From: Candidatus Sphingomonas phytovorans | Lineage (GTDB): Bacteria; Pseudomonadota; Alphaproteobacteria; Sphingomonadales; Sphingomonadaceae | NCBI GenBank assembly: GCA_029202385.1 | Contig: CP119314.1 | Span: forward strand, 4,577,001 to 4,641,000 | Length of the DNA stretch: 64,000 bases | Direction of reading: 5' to 3' | Part shown: positions 23,937 to 34,096 of the stretch, in pieces | Position numbering within the stretch: the stretch's first letter is position 1 | Layout of the letters: the number at the start of each line of letters is the position of its first letter | Position numbers and translations under genes: made by a program | The notes under the pieces: model-generated | Told to the model about the DNA's origin: nothing | The model's input: only the letters and a program-made list of their open reading frames with translations | Databases searched by the model: none

Positions 23937-25849
23937 GCTGCCTGCATCTCGGCCTGGTCGGCCGACCTCGCCGCGATGGGCCGCGCCAGTACTCTCGGGC
24001 GGGTTACGACGGTAAGCAGCAAGCCCTCATGCTCGATCACGAAATCGCGTTCGAGCAGGAACGGGACCTGCGCGCGCGTCTCGGGATCGAGCGCATCGAG
24101 CGGCTTGGCGCGGTCAAGCACCTTCAGCGCCTCGTCCTGCTCCCGTGAGATGATGGTCAGCTTCTCGCGCGCGATGCTCCGCGTATCGACGATCACCGCG
24201 CCGTTCGGCCGCGGCAGCAGGCGCAGCGCGGGCGCGTGTGGCGGTGTCCGCCACCGTTCGCGCCAGCGCTCGATGGCCGTGCACAGCCGCTCGACATCAG
24301 CCGGGCTCGACAGCAGCGGCGTCGTGTAGGAACCCTTGAAATGATAGGCGATGTCCATCAGCGGGGCATCTGGCGGGTAGAGCGCGTAATAGGAGGGGTA
24401 GGGCGTGATCTCGCCGATCCCGAGCTCCTTGTGGGCGGTGTGATAGGGGCTGTAGCGGTCGATGATGATCTGGTTGCACCCTGTCGGCGGTTCCAGATGC
24501 TCGATCTTGGGCATCATCTCGATGACGCCGTCATAATCGGCGATCTCTTCCCCGACAAAACCGTAGATATAATTCCAGCCGACACTGATGTTGCGCGCCT
24601 TGCAATGGCGCAGCAAGGCGATGTTCTGGTGCCCCGACACGCCCTTGCGCATCAGCTTCAGCAGCCGTGACGACAGCGATTCGATGCCCGGCTGGATCGC
24701 GTTGACCCCGCCCGCCGCCAGCACGTCCATCTGGTCCTCGCGCAGGTTCGCCTTGACCTCGTAGAAGAGGTGGGGGCGCTCCTCCCAGGCGGCGAGCGCC
24801 GGCATCAACTCGTCGAGATAGTTGAGCGGCATGATGTTGTCGGAGGCAGCGACTCGCTTCACCCCCCAGGTCTCGGTAAGGTCCTTGAGCTCGCGGAAGA
24901 CCCGCCGCGCGTCCTTCTTGCGGAAATCCATGCCGAGCGCGTTCAGGCCGCAGAACACGCAATGGTTCTTCTGCCCCCACCAGCACCCGCGCGAGCTTTC
25001 CAGCGTCAGGAATTCGGGCAGGCTCATCGGCAGCTTTCCCGCCGCCTGGCATTCGCGCAACACCGCGAAATAATCAGCGAAATTGGGCGTATGGACCACG
25101 CGCATGTCGTCGATCGGCCCGCAGGCGACCAGCTTCTCGTCCGGCAGCGCGCCGGTCTTGAGATAGGTCTCGCACAGCGCCGGGAAGACGAGATCGGCCT
25201 CGCCCGACACGAACCGGTCGATCCATGGAAAGACCTGGGCCAGCCCCTCGCCCATCGGGGTCGATACATTGGCGCCGCCCAGTACGATGGGCAGGTCAGG
25301 CGCGCGGGCCTTCAGCCGGAGTGCGGTCGCGCCGGCGGCCAGGTTCTGCTGGAAGGTCGAGGCGATGCCGATAAGCTTCGGGCGCAACGCGAGCACCCGA
25401 TCGGCGAGGTCGTCGAGAAACGGATCGATCAGCGGGGCGGCGCGATCGAAAACAGCCTGCCCATTTCCCGTCAGCGGCTCGCCGTCCGGGATGGTCCGCT
25501 CGATCTCGGGCGGAAAGGCGTATGGGCGGAAAAGCCGTTCGCCCATCATGGTGCGGATGGGCGAATCGCAGATCCGGCAATAATCGTCATAGCCGATCTC
25601 GGCGGCGAGCAGGATGCTGCCATAGACGATCGTCACGCTCATCCCGCGGGCGCGGCAAGCCGTGGCCAGGATCGCGGTGCCGAGCGCGGGGAAATTGATC
25701 GCGTCGAACGGCGGCACGACCAGGCAGATGTCGCAGGAGGAGGCGGGCTCCGCCGGTTCGATCCCCATCGTCGTGTTGCTCCGATCCTGCTGGCTGCCCA
25801 TCGGCTGTCCGTAAGGACGAAGCATCCGTCGCGCGAGCGCCGAATGCAA
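23933..25849 (-). CDS. B12-binding radical SAM RiPP C-methyltransferase
   Basis: Up to 638 aa; internal ATGs at 25801 and 25768 are also plausible starts, because the conserved part begins at SSCDICLVVPPFD. An N-terminal cobalamin-binding-like region (GIASTFQQNL, IVLGGANVSTP) precedes the radical SAM core. The cluster is Cys289-x7-Cys297-x2-Cys300 within ESSRGCWWGQKNHCVFCGLN, the hallmark of the RiPP maturation C-methyltransferase family. It would add methyl groups to unactivated carbons of the peptide. A lasso-like cluster with such an enzyme is uncommon. Confidence 0.85.
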   Translation of the reverse strand: MHSALARRMLRPYGQPMGSQQDRSNTTMGIEPAEPASSCDICLVVPPFDAINFPALGTAILATACRARGMSVTIVYGSILLAAEIGYDDYCRICDSPIRTMMGERLFRPYAFPPEIERTIPDGEPLTGNGQAVFDRAAPLIDPFLDDLADRVLALRPKLIGIASTFQQNLAAGATALRLKARAPDLPIVLGGANVSTPMGEGLAQVFPWIDRFVSGEADLVFPALCETYLKTGALPDEKLVACGPIDDMRVVHTPNFADYFAVLRECQAAGKLPMSLPEFLTLESSRGCWWGQKNHCVFCGLNALGMDFRKKDARRVFRELKDLTETWGVKRVAASDNIMPLNYLDELMPALAAWEERPHLFYEVKANLREDQMDVLAAGGVNAIQPGIESLSSRLLKLMRKGVSGHQNIALLRHCKARNISVGWNYIYGFVGEEIADYDGVIEMMPKIEHLEPPTGCNQIIIDRYSPYHTAHKELGIGEITPYPSYYALYPPDAPLMDIAYHFKGSYTTPLLSSPADVERLCTAIERWRERWRTPPHAPALRLLPRPNGAVIVDTRSIAREKLTIISREQDEALKVLDRAKPLDALDPETRAQVPFLLERDFVIEHEGLLLTVVTRPRVLARPIAARSADQAEMQAA

Positions 25850-25905
25850 GCTATGCCCGCCGTTCGCGCCGGAATGGATCTAGCTCTTGCCGTTCGATCG
25901 ACCGG

Positions 25906-26310
25906 CTATTTCAGACGCTTCCATGTCTGGGATTTGCAGCCGAACCCGGCGAACACGCAGCCTTCGCCCACGAGGGTGCGCGCATCGATCTGGGTGATCG
26001 TGCCCGACAGGCTCTGTCCGATATCGGGGATATAGACTTCGCCGCTCCAGCGATGCGGGTCTTCTTCGACAAAATCGCGGAACAGCATGGTGCCGACCAG
26101 CCGGTCGGTGCCGCCGCGCCGGGCATCTGCCTCGGCCTTGGCGTTCGCCCAGATCACCGTGCCGCAGATCGCCTCGCCGCACCGCCTGAAGGCGACGCGC
26201 ACGCTGTCGGACGGGTTGGCCCAGACGCCCGGGGGCGCGCTGGCCGCAGCCGCCGGACCGGCAGCGGCAAGCATAATCACGGCGGCGAGAAGCGCGGCGA
26301 CCTTCCGCAT
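25906..26310 (-). CDS. DUF2147 exported protein
   Basis: A 134-aa protein with ATG at 26310 and GGGAGG eight bases before it. A clear signal peptide (VAALLAAVIMLAAAGPAAAAS) precedes a small beta-rich domain with GVWANP, the Cys pair FRRCGEAICGTVIW and the C-terminal GFGCKSQTWKRL, all typical of DUF2147. Members are periplasmic and of unknown function. It stands alone between the RiPP cluster and a tRNA. Confidence 0.85.
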   Translation of the reverse strand: MRKVAALLAAVIMLAAAGPAAAASAPPGVWANPSDSVRVAFRRCGEAICGTVIWANAKAEADARRGGTDRLVGTMLFRDFVEEDPHRWSGEVYIPDIGQSLSGTITQIDARTLVGEGCVFAGFGCKSQTWKRLK

Positions 26311-26494
26311 GGAATCATCCTCCCTGGGTAAAGGGCAGGGGAAATTATCGCTACGAAGCTGAACCGCGGATGACAGTTGGCCGTCTTCCGGACATTGCAC
26401 GCAGGATTCGCGCGCTTCGGCGCGCCGGTCACATCTCGACGGCGCCGTCCTTGCCGTGGTCGGCATTGCGGAAGAAAGGGTGGAAGGGAAAGGA

Positions 26495-26570
26495 TGGTGC
26501 CCGGGGACGGGATCGAACCGCCGACACTGCGATTTTCAATCGCATGCTCTACCAACTGAGCTACCCGGGC
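26495..26570 (-). tRNA. tRNA-Phe(GAA)
   Basis: A standard 76-base cloverleaf: acceptor GCCCGGG/CCCGGGC, D-arm GCTC-AGTTGGTA-GAGC, anticodon arm TGCGA-TTGAAAA-TCGCA (anticodon GAA), T-arm with TTCGATC, discriminator A and encoded CCA. It lies downstream of yacG in the same direction. Confidence 0.96.
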
Positions 26571-26610
26571 ATGCCGGCGCGCCTGACGGGCGCCGGAAAG
26601 AGCGGGCCTC

Positions 26611-26808
26611 TTAATCGGCGTCGTTGGCGCTGTCCAGCCCGCGTGATGCAGTCGATGATTCTTCCGGATCGGCGGGCCCTGCAGGAAGGCGATACCCTTC
26701 GCCGAGCCATTGCAGGAGATCGCGGTCGCGGCAGCCGCGGCTGCAGAACGGGGTGTGCTCAGCGGCGGCTGGTTTGCCGCAGATCGGGCATTTGTCGTTC
26801 TTCGCCAT
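26611..26808 (-). CDS. yacG: YacG zinc-binding protein
   Basis: A 65-aa protein starting at the ATG one base after the RNase E/G stop. Zinc ligands are CPICG and FCSRGC, with the typical continuation RDRDLLQWLGEGYRLP. E. coli YacG binds and inhibits DNA gyrase. The acidic tail (DPEESSTAS) is usual for alphaproteobacterial members. It is the last gene of infA-maf-RNase-yacG. Confidence 0.92.
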   Translation of the reverse strand: MAKNDKCPICGKPAAAEHTPFCSRGCRDRDLLQWLGEGYRLPAGPADPEESSTASRGLDSANDAD

Positions 26809-26809
26809 G

Positions 26810-27781
26810 TCAGCTCGCCTCGAAATCATGGTGCATGCCGGTGCGGCGCGCCAGTTCGGCGACAAGCGCGGGACGCGCCGTCAGCCAGGCCAGAACGCGC
26901 GGGGTCACTTTGTGGTGCCGGATGCCCGGCGGGGGCGTGCGCTCGATCGCGCGGAGCAGCGCGCGCGCCTCGGCGCCCGCGCGGTCGGCGCGGAGCAGTT
27001 CGGGCAGCGACACGCGCGCGCGCCGGCGCACGATCTGCAAGAAACCGAAGCCGTTCATCGCGGTGCGCTCGAACGGAGGCGGCAGCGCCGCGTCGATCGC
27101 CGCCGCCACTGCCTGGCGTGCGGCCTTGCCCTCGATCGTCGGAAAGTCGATGCCGATCGAGCCGCCGATATCGTGCCGCAGGATCGCCGCACCCACCGCA
27201 TGAGCCGCGTTGACCGCGAGCGTCTCGAGCGGTGGATGGCCATCCACATCGAACAGCGTCATCGCTGGCGTCGGCGACAGGCGCAGCGCGCCGCCGGGAA
27301 AGGCGATGTCGCCACTTAGTGCTTCTTCAAGCACCTCGGACCAGCCTGCTGCCTCCAGCGCGTCAGGTTCGTGCGCGCGCAGGGTGCGTAGCGGCTGTCC
27401 CGACGCGGTGATCCGCGCGAGCAGGTCGGGTCCGGGGGCTGGGATAGCGCCGGGCTCGGCCGGAGCGACCCTGGCAAGTTTCGCGCGACCAGTCTCGGGG
27501 ATCGCCTCGCGGATCATTTCGACCGTCAGCGCCGCTCCCTGGGTGATGCCGGCGGGCAGCGGGGAGAGCATCGCCTCGCCGCCGCCTTCGATCGTCACCC
27601 GGCCCTCGCGGCCCTTGACGGTGATCTCGACCAGCCGCGCGGCGAGCACCGCGCCGAGTCGGGGAAAATCGCTGTCGATCTCGATCAGCGCCTGGACGAT
27701 CGCGCCGTCCTCGACCAGCGCCGCACGCGCCTCGCCGATCCCGGCCTCGTACAACCATTCGGCGGACGCGTGCTCAGCCAA
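26810..27781 (-). CDS. RNase E/G-family protein, short form
   Basis: A 323-aa protein from a TTG start that overlaps the maf stop by eight bases. The central block MTLFDVDGHPPLETLAVNAAHAVGAAI and RHDIGGSIGIDFPTIEG corresponds to the RNase E/G catalytic core, but there is no S1 domain and the sequence is shorter than RNase G. Small forms at this site between maf and yacG are usual in sphingomonads. The Asp pair needed for catalysis seems present in FDVDG and IDFP. Its RNA targets are unknown. Confidence 0.82.
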   Translation of the reverse strand: MAEHASAEWLYEAGIGEARAALVEDGAIVQALIEIDSDFPRLGAVLAARLVEITVKGREGRVTIEGGGEAMLSPLPAGITQGAALTVEMIREAIPETGRAKLARVAPAEPGAIPAPGPDLLARITASGQPLRTLRAHEPDALEAAGWSEVLEEALSGDIAFPGGALRLSPTPAMTLFDVDGHPPLETLAVNAAHAVGAAILRHDIGGSIGIDFPTIEGKAARQAVAAAIDAALPPPFERTAMNGFGFLQIVRRRARVSLPELLRADRAGAEARALLRAIERTPPPGIRHHKVTPRVLAWLTARPALVAELARRTGMHHDFEAS

Positions 27782-28343
27782 GAGGTATCCCGGCCGCGGC
27801 GAGCAGCGCGCGGGTCTCGAACAGGGGCAGGCCGATCACCCCGGAATGGCTGCCGGAGAGGAAGCGCACGAACGCCTCGGCCCGGCCCTGGATGGCATAG
27901 CCGCCCGCCTTGCCAAGCCCTTCGCCGCTCGCGACATAAGCGTCGATCTCGGCCCCGTTCAGCGGCTTGAACGCGACGATCGTGTCGGACAGGCGGGTGC
28001 GTGCCTTGCCGGTGGCATCGACCACGCAGACGGCGGTGAGGCAATGGTGGCGCCGGCCGGAAAGCAGGCCGAGCATGCGGCGCAGCTCAGGCTCGTTTTC
28101 GGCCTTGCCCAGGATGCGGCGGCCCAGCGCGATTACCGTGTCGCCGGCCAGCACGATCTCGTCGGGTGCGCGCTCGACGGCGCGGGCCTTGGCCTCGGCC
28201 AGGCGCAGGGCATGGGCGCGCGGCAGCTCGCCGGGCAACGGCGTCTCGTCAATGGCTGGGTCGGCGACACGCGCCGGCTCGACACCAAGCCGCGCAAGAA
28301 GGTCGCGCCGGCGCGGGGAGGTGGAGGCAAGAACGAGCCGCAC
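27774..28343 (-). CDS. maf: Maf-family nucleotide pyrophosphatase
   Basis: A 189-aa protein. I chose the GTG at 28343, which opens the conserved VRLVLASTSPRRRDLL, 11 bases after infA. Other hallmarks are VLAGDTVIALGRRILGK and GGYAIQGRAEAFV with SGSHSGVIGLPL. Maf proteins hydrolyse non-canonical or modified nucleoside triphosphates and influence septum formation. It is translationally linked to the RNase gene downstream. Confidence 0.93.
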   Translation of the reverse strand: MRLVLASTSPRRRDLLARLGVEPARVADPAIDETPLPGELPRAHALRLAEAKARAVERAPDEIVLAGDTVIALGRRILGKAENEPELRRMLGLLSGRRHHCLTAVCVVDATGKARTRLSDTIVAFKPLNGAEIDAYVASGEGLGKAGGYAIQGRAEAFVRFLSGSHSGVIGLPLFETRALLAAAGIPLG

Positions 28344-28354
28344 AGGCCCGCTGC

Positions 28355-28573
28355 TTATTTGAAGCGGTAGGTGATGCGACCCTTGGTCAGGTCGTACGGG
28401 GTCAGTTCGACAAGAACCTCGTCGCCCACCAGCACGCGGATGCGGTTCTTGCGCATCTTGCCGGCGGTGTGGCCGAGAATTTCGTGATCGTTTTCGAGTT
28501 TTACGCGGAACATGGCGTTGGGCAGAAGCTCCACCACCTGGCCGCGCATTTCGAGCAATTCTTCCTTGGCCAA
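28355..28573 (-). CDS. infA: Translation initiation factor IF-1
   Basis: A 72-aa S1/OB-fold protein. The start codon is TTG at 28573, with GAGG six bases upstream; no ATG fits. The text [19 protein letters not shown] and GRITYRFK is standard for alphaproteobacterial IF-1. It binds the ribosomal A site during initiation. It is first in the infA-maf-RNase-yacG run. Confidence 0.97.
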   Translation of the reverse strand: MAKEELLEMRGQVVELLPNAMFRVKLENDHEILGHTAGKMRKNRIRVLVGDEVLVELTPYDLTKGRITYRFK

Positions 28574-28682
28574 ACAAACCTCTAGCGATGTTGGGAATAA
28601 GTGAGCGCGGGCCTTAGCCGCAAAGCAGCCAAAAGGGAAGCACCCGCCTGTCCCGCCCGCCGGGCAGCGCATGGTTGCGCCG

Positions 28683-30638
28683 TCACGCCGGGTTATACTC
28701 CTTCAGGAACGCTTCCATTTCCTTCAGGAACTGGATGCGGTCGGCCTCGCGTGAGAAGTGATGGTCGCCCAGGGGCTGCTCGATATAGCGATAGGTCTTG
28801 CCGGCTGCCTTGAGCTTCTCGACCATCTCGCGCGATTGCTTGACCGGTACCCGGGCATCCACCTTGCCGTGCATGACCAGCACCGGAATCGAGAAATCGG
28901 CGGCGAAGTTGATCGGGGAGGCGCCTTTCAGGTCGGTCGCCTGGCTGCGCCAGTAATCCTTGCTGCGCCCGCCGTTCAGGAAGCTGGCGTCGTGGCGCAG
29001 GATCGCCGCCATGTCCGATACGCCGGCATATGACACAGCGCAGCGATAGGTGCCATGGTCGCGCTGCGCCGCGCGAAGCGCCGCATAGCCGCCATAGGAT
29101 CCGCCGACGATGCACACGCGCTTGGGATCGGCGATGCCTTCCTTCGCTGCCCATTTGATCGCGTCGATCAGGTCGTCCTGCATGGCCAGGCCCCATTGGC
29201 CGTTGCCCTTCTCCGAAAAGGCGGTGCCATAGCCCGACGATCCCCGGTAATTGGGCTGGATCACCGCATAGCCGCGACTGGCGAGGAACTGCGCCCACCA
29301 GTCCCAGCTCTCGTCGTCGCGCGCGAACGGGCCGCCATGCGGCATCACGATCAGCGGCAGGTTCTTACCCGTCCCGCCTTTGGGTCGGGTCAGGATCGCC
29401 TCGATCTCCAGTCCGTCGCGCGCCTTGTAGCGGATCGAGTTGACCGGGCCGTACGCCTTTCGCCCCAGCCCCTCGTTGACTGAGGCGAAGACGTGCATCA
29501 CGCCCTCGTCCTGGCGGAAGACGTAATAGGTGCCCGGATTGTCGGGGCTGTCGACCAGCACGATCAGGACCTTGAAATCGCGGCTCCAGGATTTGATCTG
29601 CGCCCGGCGCGTGCCGACCGCCTGGTCGATCTTCGCCTGGATATCGGCCAGTGCGGGATCGAACCAACGCGTGCGGGTGCGTGTGTCGGTATAGCGCACG
29701 CCGATCAGGCGAGTGCCGCCGTCGCCGGTGATCAGGTTGTCGATGTCGTAGCCGGGAACGCCGAACAGTTTCTCGCCGGTCTTCAACGATGCGAGATCGA
29801 GATTGTAGAGCGCGTTGAACCCGCCCGCGTCGTCATAGGCGATCGCCTTGCCCGGCTCGGGCAGGAACATCGCCGGCACGTTGCCCAGCGACGCGCCGGG
29901 CCCGCGCACCTTGTTGACCGTACGGAAGGTCTGGTCGTTCCGGTCGCGATAGAGCATCTTGGAGGTGCGCGTCGAATCGATATAGGCGATGCCGAGCCGG
30001 ACGGTGCCGGTGCTGTCGGCATACCAGTCCATCACGTCGGTCGATGGCGCCAGGACGCGTTTTCCCTTGCCGGTCGACACGTCGAAATCGCGCACCTCGG
30101 GCCAGAAACCGGGGCGGTCCGAATAGATCGAGGTCTGCATCGCAAGCAGGACATGCGGTGTTCCGTCGCGGGCGATCCACAGGATGTCGTCGGCGCCCTG
30201 CGCCGCGTCCTGCTTGCCCAGCACCTGCATTTTCTTGCCGTCGGCGCTGATGCCGATCGCACGCCGCACGTACCAGGTGTCGCCCTGGACCGGGGTGTTC
30301 GTTCCGATCCGCGCGACCAGCCAGCTGTCGTTCACCCAGGTCCAGCTGTTGAGGTCGATCTCGCCCTGGTTGATCTGAACCATCTTGCTCGAATCATCGA
30401 GCGGGATGATCGCCAGCCGCTGCGTTCCGTTCACTGCCAGGCGGGCAGCGGCCCTGGTGCCGTCGGGCGACAATTGCGGCGCTTCCATGAAGGGCAGCCG
30501 CCCGAACAGCTCCGCTGGAATGGGGGCGTCCGCCGGCGTGGCCGCCGCGACAACGGGCGGGGCCGCCTGCTGCGCGATCGCCGCCGATCCGGACAAGAGA
30601 AGGGCGCCCGCGCCCAGCACTACAGCTCGCATGATCAT
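28683..30638 (-). CDS. S9-family (prolyl oligopeptidase-type) serine peptidase
   Basis: A 651-aa secreted peptidase. A signal peptide ([24 protein letters not shown]) is followed by a beta-propeller-like half (about 40-390) and an alpha/beta-hydrolase half. The triad is the Ser in [10 protein letters not shown], Asp in [11 protein letters not shown] and His in [10 protein letters not shown]. It probably trims peptides in the periplasm. It is a single gene with its own leader. Confidence 0.92.
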   Translation of the reverse strand: MIMRAVVLGAGALLLSGSAAIAQQAAPPVVAAATPADAPIPAELFGRLPFMEAPQLSPDGTRAAARLAVNGTQRLAIIPLDDSSKMVQINQGEIDLNSWTWVNDSWLVARIGTNTPVQGDTWYVRRAIGISADGKKMQVLGKQDAAQGADDILWIARDGTPHVLLAMQTSIYSDRPGFWPEVRDFDVSTGKGKRVLAPSTDVMDWYADSTGTVRLGIAYIDSTRTSKMLYRDRNDQTFRTVNKVRGPGASLGNVPAMFLPEPGKAIAYDDAGGFNALYNLDLASLKTGEKLFGVPGYDIDNLITGDGGTRLIGVRYTDTRTRTRWFDPALADIQAKIDQAVGTRRAQIKSWSRDFKVLIVLVDSPDNPGTYYVFRQDEGVMHVFASVNEGLGRKAYGPVNSIRYKARDGLEIEAILTRPKGGTGKNLPLIVMPHGGPFARDDESWDWWAQFLASRGYAVIQPNYRGSSGYGTAFSEKGNGQWGLAMQDDLIDAIKWAAKEGIADPKRVCIVGGSYGGYAALRAAQRDHGTYRCAVSYAGVSDMAAILRHDASFLNGGRSKDYWRSQATDLKGASPINFAADFSIPVLVMHGKVDARVPVKQSREMVEKLKAAGKTYRYIEQPLGDHHFSREADRIQFLKEMEAFLKEYNPA

Positions 30639-30745
30639 CCCCCGATACCCCTCGACCAGCTTTTTAGGCGAGCATCGTCGCCGGGGAAAGCGAGCAGGGT
30701 CGACGGATTCGCACCGAAATGGAGATTTCGGACTGTCGACGGCAC

Positions 30746-30782
30746 AAAAAGACCCCGCCCGGACGGTGCCGGACGGGGCCTT
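30746..30782 (-). terminator. Intrinsic terminator of hppA
   Basis: On the minus strand a GC-rich stem of about 11 bp (GGCCCCGTCCGG with CCGGGCGGGGTC, wobbles included) with a four-base loop is followed by TTTTT. It lies 39 bases after the hppA stop. Confidence 0.88.
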
Positions 30783-30820
30783 GGAGGTGATGGGAGAACG
30801 AAGCCTCCCGAAGGAAGCGA

Positions 30821-32959
30821 TCAGCCGGCCGCGTGCGCCAGCGCCGCGAGCAGCAGCAGGGCGACGATGTTGGTGATCTTGATCATCGGGTTCACCGCCG
30901 GGCCGGCGGTGTCCTTGTAGGGATCGCCCACCGTGTCGCCGGTCACCGCTGCCTTATGGGCTTCGCTGCCCTTGCCGCCGTGATGGCCGTCCTCGATATA
31001 TTTCTTGGCATTGTCCCAGGCGCCGCCGCCCGATGTCATCGAGATGGCGACGAACAGGCCCGACACGATCACGCCGAGCAGCAGCGCGCCGAGCGCCGCG
31101 AAGCCGCTCGCCTGGCCGGCCACCGCCGTGATGATGAAATACACCACGATCGGGGTCAGCACCGGCAGCAGCGACGGAATGATCATTTCCTTGATCGCCG
31201 CCTTGGTGACGAGGTCGACGGTGCGGGCATAGTTGGGGCGGCTGGTGCCGGCCATGATGCCCGGATTGTCGCGGAACTGGGCGCGGACGTCCTCGACGAC
31301 TGATCCAGCCGCACGGCCAACCGCGGTCATGCCGAACGCGCCGAAGCTGAACGGCAGCAGCGCGCCGAGCAACAGGCCGACGATGACGTACGGATTGCTC
31401 AGCGAGAAATCGACCGCGAGATCCGGGAAATAGATGCCCAGATCGGTCGTGTACGCGCCGAACAGCACCAGCGCCGCGAGCGCCGCGGAGCCGATGGCAT
31501 AGCCCTTGGTCACTGCCTTGGTCGTGTTGCCCACTGCGTCGAGCGCGTCGGTGCGGTGGCGGACATCCTCGGGCAGGCCCGCCATTTCGGCGATGCCGCC
31601 CGCATTGTCGGTGACCGGGCCATAGGCGTCGAGCGCGACGACCATGCCGGCCAGCGCCAGCATCGCGGTCGCGCCGAAGGCGATGCCGATGATGCCGGCA
31701 AGCTGGTAGCTCGCGATAACGGCCACCGAGATGACGATGGTCGGCAGCGCCGGGCTCTCCAGGCTGACGGCCAGGCCCTGAATGACGTTGGTGCCGTGCC
31801 CGGTCTCGGACGCCTTGGCGATCGAGCGGACCGGGCGATAGTTGGTGCCGGTATAATATTCGGTGATCCACACCAGCGCGCCGGTGAGCGCGAGGCCGAT
31901 CATCATGCACCAGAACAGCGCCATGCCGGTGAAGCCGGTCGAAACCTCGGCGCCTGCATCGAGGAACGAGCCACCGCCGATGCGGGTGTGCATGTCGCCC
32001 AGCACATATTGGGTCGCGAAATAGATCGCCGGGATCGAGAGCACGACCGTGGTCCAGAAGCCCTTGTAGAGCGCGCCCATGATCGACTCGCCGCCGCCCA
32101 GCCGCACCATATAGGTGCCGATGATCGAGGTGATGACGCAGACGCCCCCGACGAGCAGCGGCAGGGTCATCAGCTGGAACAGATGGTCGGCGTTCGGCAG
32201 CAGCAGCGCGATCGAGGCCATGGTGACGCCGATGGTGACGACATAGGTCTCGAACAGGTCGGCCGCCATGCCGGCACAGTCGCCGACATTGTCGCCGACG
32301 TTATCGGCGATGGTCGCCGGGTTGCGGGGGTCGTCCTCCGGGATGCCGGCCTCGACCTTGCCGACCAGGTCGGCGCCGACATCGGCGGCCTTGGTGAAGA
32401 TGCCGCCGCCGAGACGCGCGAAGATGGAGATAAGCGAGGCGCCGAACGCGAGGGCCACGAGCGAGTCGACCACCACGCGGCGATCGGCCTGCACCGCCAG
32501 GTCGTAATGGCCCTGTGCGATCAGATACCAGAACAGCCCGCTGATGGAGAGCAGGCCTAGGCCAGCGACGAGCATGCCGGTGACCGCGCCCGAGCGGAAC
32601 GCCATGGTCAGGCCGCCCTGCAGCGACGTGCGCGCTGCCTCCGCGGTGCGGACATTGGCCTTCACCGACACGTTCATGCCGATGAAGCCGGTCACGCCCG
32701 AGAGGATCGCGCCGATCGCGAAGGCGACGGCCGAGATGATGCCGAGGAAATAGCCGACCAGGACGGCGACGACGACACCGACGATCGCAATGGTGCGATA
32801 TTGCCGGCCGAGATAGGCTTTGGCGCCTTCCGCGATGGCTGCCGCGATGTCCTGCATCTTTTCGTTGCCGGCGCTCGCGGCAAGAATCTGGCGACTGGTA
32901 ATGATACCATAAAGTACGGCAATCAGGCCGCAGATCATGGCCGCATAAACAATTGTCAT
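30821..32959 (-). CDS. hppA: Membrane H+-translocating pyrophosphatase
   Basis: A 712-aa integral membrane protein with about 16 helices. ATG at 32959 has GGAAGG upstream. The pyrophosphate site includes [19 protein letters not shown] and the acidic block [19 protein letters not shown]. Lys in [14 protein letters not shown] marks the potassium-independent class. It couples hydrolysis of pyrophosphate to proton export. It follows thiL in the same direction, about 100 bp away, and ends in a strong terminator. Confidence 0.96.
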   Translation of the reverse strand: MTIVYAAMICGLIAVLYGIITSRQILAASAGNEKMQDIAAAIAEGAKAYLGRQYRTIAIVGVVVAVLVGYFLGIISAVAFAIGAILSGVTGFIGMNVSVKANVRTAEAARTSLQGGLTMAFRSGAVTGMLVAGLGLLSISGLFWYLIAQGHYDLAVQADRRVVVDSLVALAFGASLISIFARLGGGIFTKAADVGADLVGKVEAGIPEDDPRNPATIADNVGDNVGDCAGMAADLFETYVVTIGVTMASIALLLPNADHLFQLMTLPLLVGGVCVITSIIGTYMVRLGGGESIMGALYKGFWTTVVLSIPAIYFATQYVLGDMHTRIGGGSFLDAGAEVSTGFTGMALFWCMMIGLALTGALVWITEYYTGTNYRPVRSIAKASETGHGTNVIQGLAVSLESPALPTIVISVAVIASYQLAGIIGIAFGATAMLALAGMVVALDAYGPVTDNAGGIAEMAGLPEDVRHRTDALDAVGNTTKAVTKGYAIGSAALAALVLFGAYTTDLGIYFPDLAVDFSLSNPYVIVGLLLGALLPFSFGAFGMTAVGRAAGSVVEDVRAQFRDNPGIMAGTSRPNYARTVDLVTKAAIKEMIIPSLLPVLTPIVVYFIITAVAGQASGFAALGALLLGVIVSGLFVAISMTSGGGAWDNAKKYIEDGHHGGKGSEAHKAAVTGDTVGDPYKDTAGPAVNPMIKITNIVALLLLAALAHAAG

Positions 32960-33060
32960 GTTTATCCTTCCCCTAGTGGTGCCCCCGCCAGGTCTTTGAG
33001 ACCTGTGTCATCGACATTTAGGCGAAAGGTATAGAGGCGCTCGACGGGAGCGCAAGCCGG

Positions 33061-33960
33061 TCAGGCGGCGTGCTCGAAGCCGAGTCGTACTGGTAATGCC
33101 ACCGCTTCGGCGCCATCCATGAGGTAAAGTCCGGCACCGGGTGAAAAGCTGCCGATACGGGTGGCGTGGACGGGCAGCGCAAAGCGGGGCGGTGCCGCAA
33201 ACAACAGCTGATAGTCGTCACCGGCGGTTGCGGCGGCAATGCGTGCGTCGCGGTCGTCGCCGACGAAGCCGCGATAGGCCGGGGACAGCGGGACGGCGGC
33301 CAGGTCTATTTCAAGCGCCAGCCCGCTTGCCTCGGCCATGCGAGCGCCATCGATCAGCAGCCCGTCGGATACGTCCATCATCGCGTGGACGAGAGGGGCT
33401 AGCGCCCGACCGTCGGCGATGCGCGGCATGGGCCGGCGATAGGCGGCAAGCAGCTCCGCCGGGCCCGACATGCCCTGCGCGATGGAAAGCCCCGCACCGG
33501 CATCCCCAATCGTGCCGGTGACATAAAGCGCATCACCGGCCCGCGCGCCGGAGCGCGGCGGTGCGGCGGCGTCGCTGCCGAACGCGGTCAGTGTCAGCAC
33601 ACGCGGCGCGCCGGACGGCAGCGATACCGTGTCCCCGCCGATCAGGGCGCATTCGAACTGCCGCAGCCCTTCGATGAAGCCCGCATCCCAGGCGGAATCG
33701 CCGGCTAGCGTATAGTTGAGCATCATCCCCAAAGGCAGCGCGCCCTTGGCGGCAAGATCGGACAGATTCACCGCGCCGAGTTTCCAGGCGACGTCCCCGG
33801 CCGGGTCGGTGGAGAGGAAGTGGATGCCCTCGACGATGGTGTCGCTGGTCAGAACCAGCGGGCCCCGCGCGTCGAGCAGCGCGGTATCGTCGAGCAAACC
33901 GCGCGCCGCCGGATGCAGCGGCAGGGCGCGCAGGGCAGCAAGGAACTCGGCTTCGTTCAC
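33061..33960 (-). CDS. thiL: Thiamine-monophosphate kinase
   Basis: A 299-aa PurM-fold kinase that makes thiamine diphosphate from the monophosphate. Motifs: LTSDTIVEGIHF, VNLSDLAAKGA, IGGDTVSLPSG, MDVSDGLLIDG and AGDDYQLLF. Length is usual. It follows nusB, the common pairing in alphaproteobacteria, but a 105-bp inverted-repeat element has come between them and ends eight bases before the thiL ATG. Confidence 0.95.
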   Translation of the reverse strand: MNEAEFLAALRALPLHPAARGLLDDTALLDARGPLVLTSDTIVEGIHFLSTDPAGDVAWKLGAVNLSDLAAKGALPLGMMLNYTLAGDSAWDAGFIEGLRQFECALIGGDTVSLPSGAPRVLTLTAFGSDAAAPPRSGARAGDALYVTGTIGDAGAGLSIAQGMSGPAELLAAYRRPMPRIADGRALAPLVHAMMDVSDGLLIDGARMAEASGLALEIDLAAVPLSPAYRGFVGDDRDARIAAATAGDDYQLLFAAPPRFALPVHATRIGSFSPGAGLYLMDGAEAVALPVRLGFEHAA

Positions 33961-33967
33961 TTAAATT

Positions 33968-34072
33968 CCCCTCCCCTTCAGGGGAGGGGTTAGGGGTGGG
34001 GGACGCCGCCAGCCACGAATGATGGCGGCTGCGGGACTGCCCCACCCCAACCCCTCCCCTGAAGGGGAGGGG
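33968..34072. repeat. Dispersed inverted-repeat element, family 2, copy 1 (nusB-thiL gap)
   Basis: Two end hairpins, CCCCTCC-CCTTCA-GGGGAGGGG type, about 80 bp apart, enclose a middle block with GGTGGGGGACGCCGCC. The ends are inverted relative to each other, so the whole can fold back. Copy 2 is at 35867-35971 and a variant at 38681-38787. No open reading frame. Confidence 0.85.
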
Positions 34073-34096
34073 CTATGAAGGACACACCCGGCGCTC

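Noticed and set aside
29493..30920. A 475-codon plus-strand frame over the S9 peptidase
   Set aside because: Antisense to a gene with signal peptide and intact catalytic triad; no motifs of its own.
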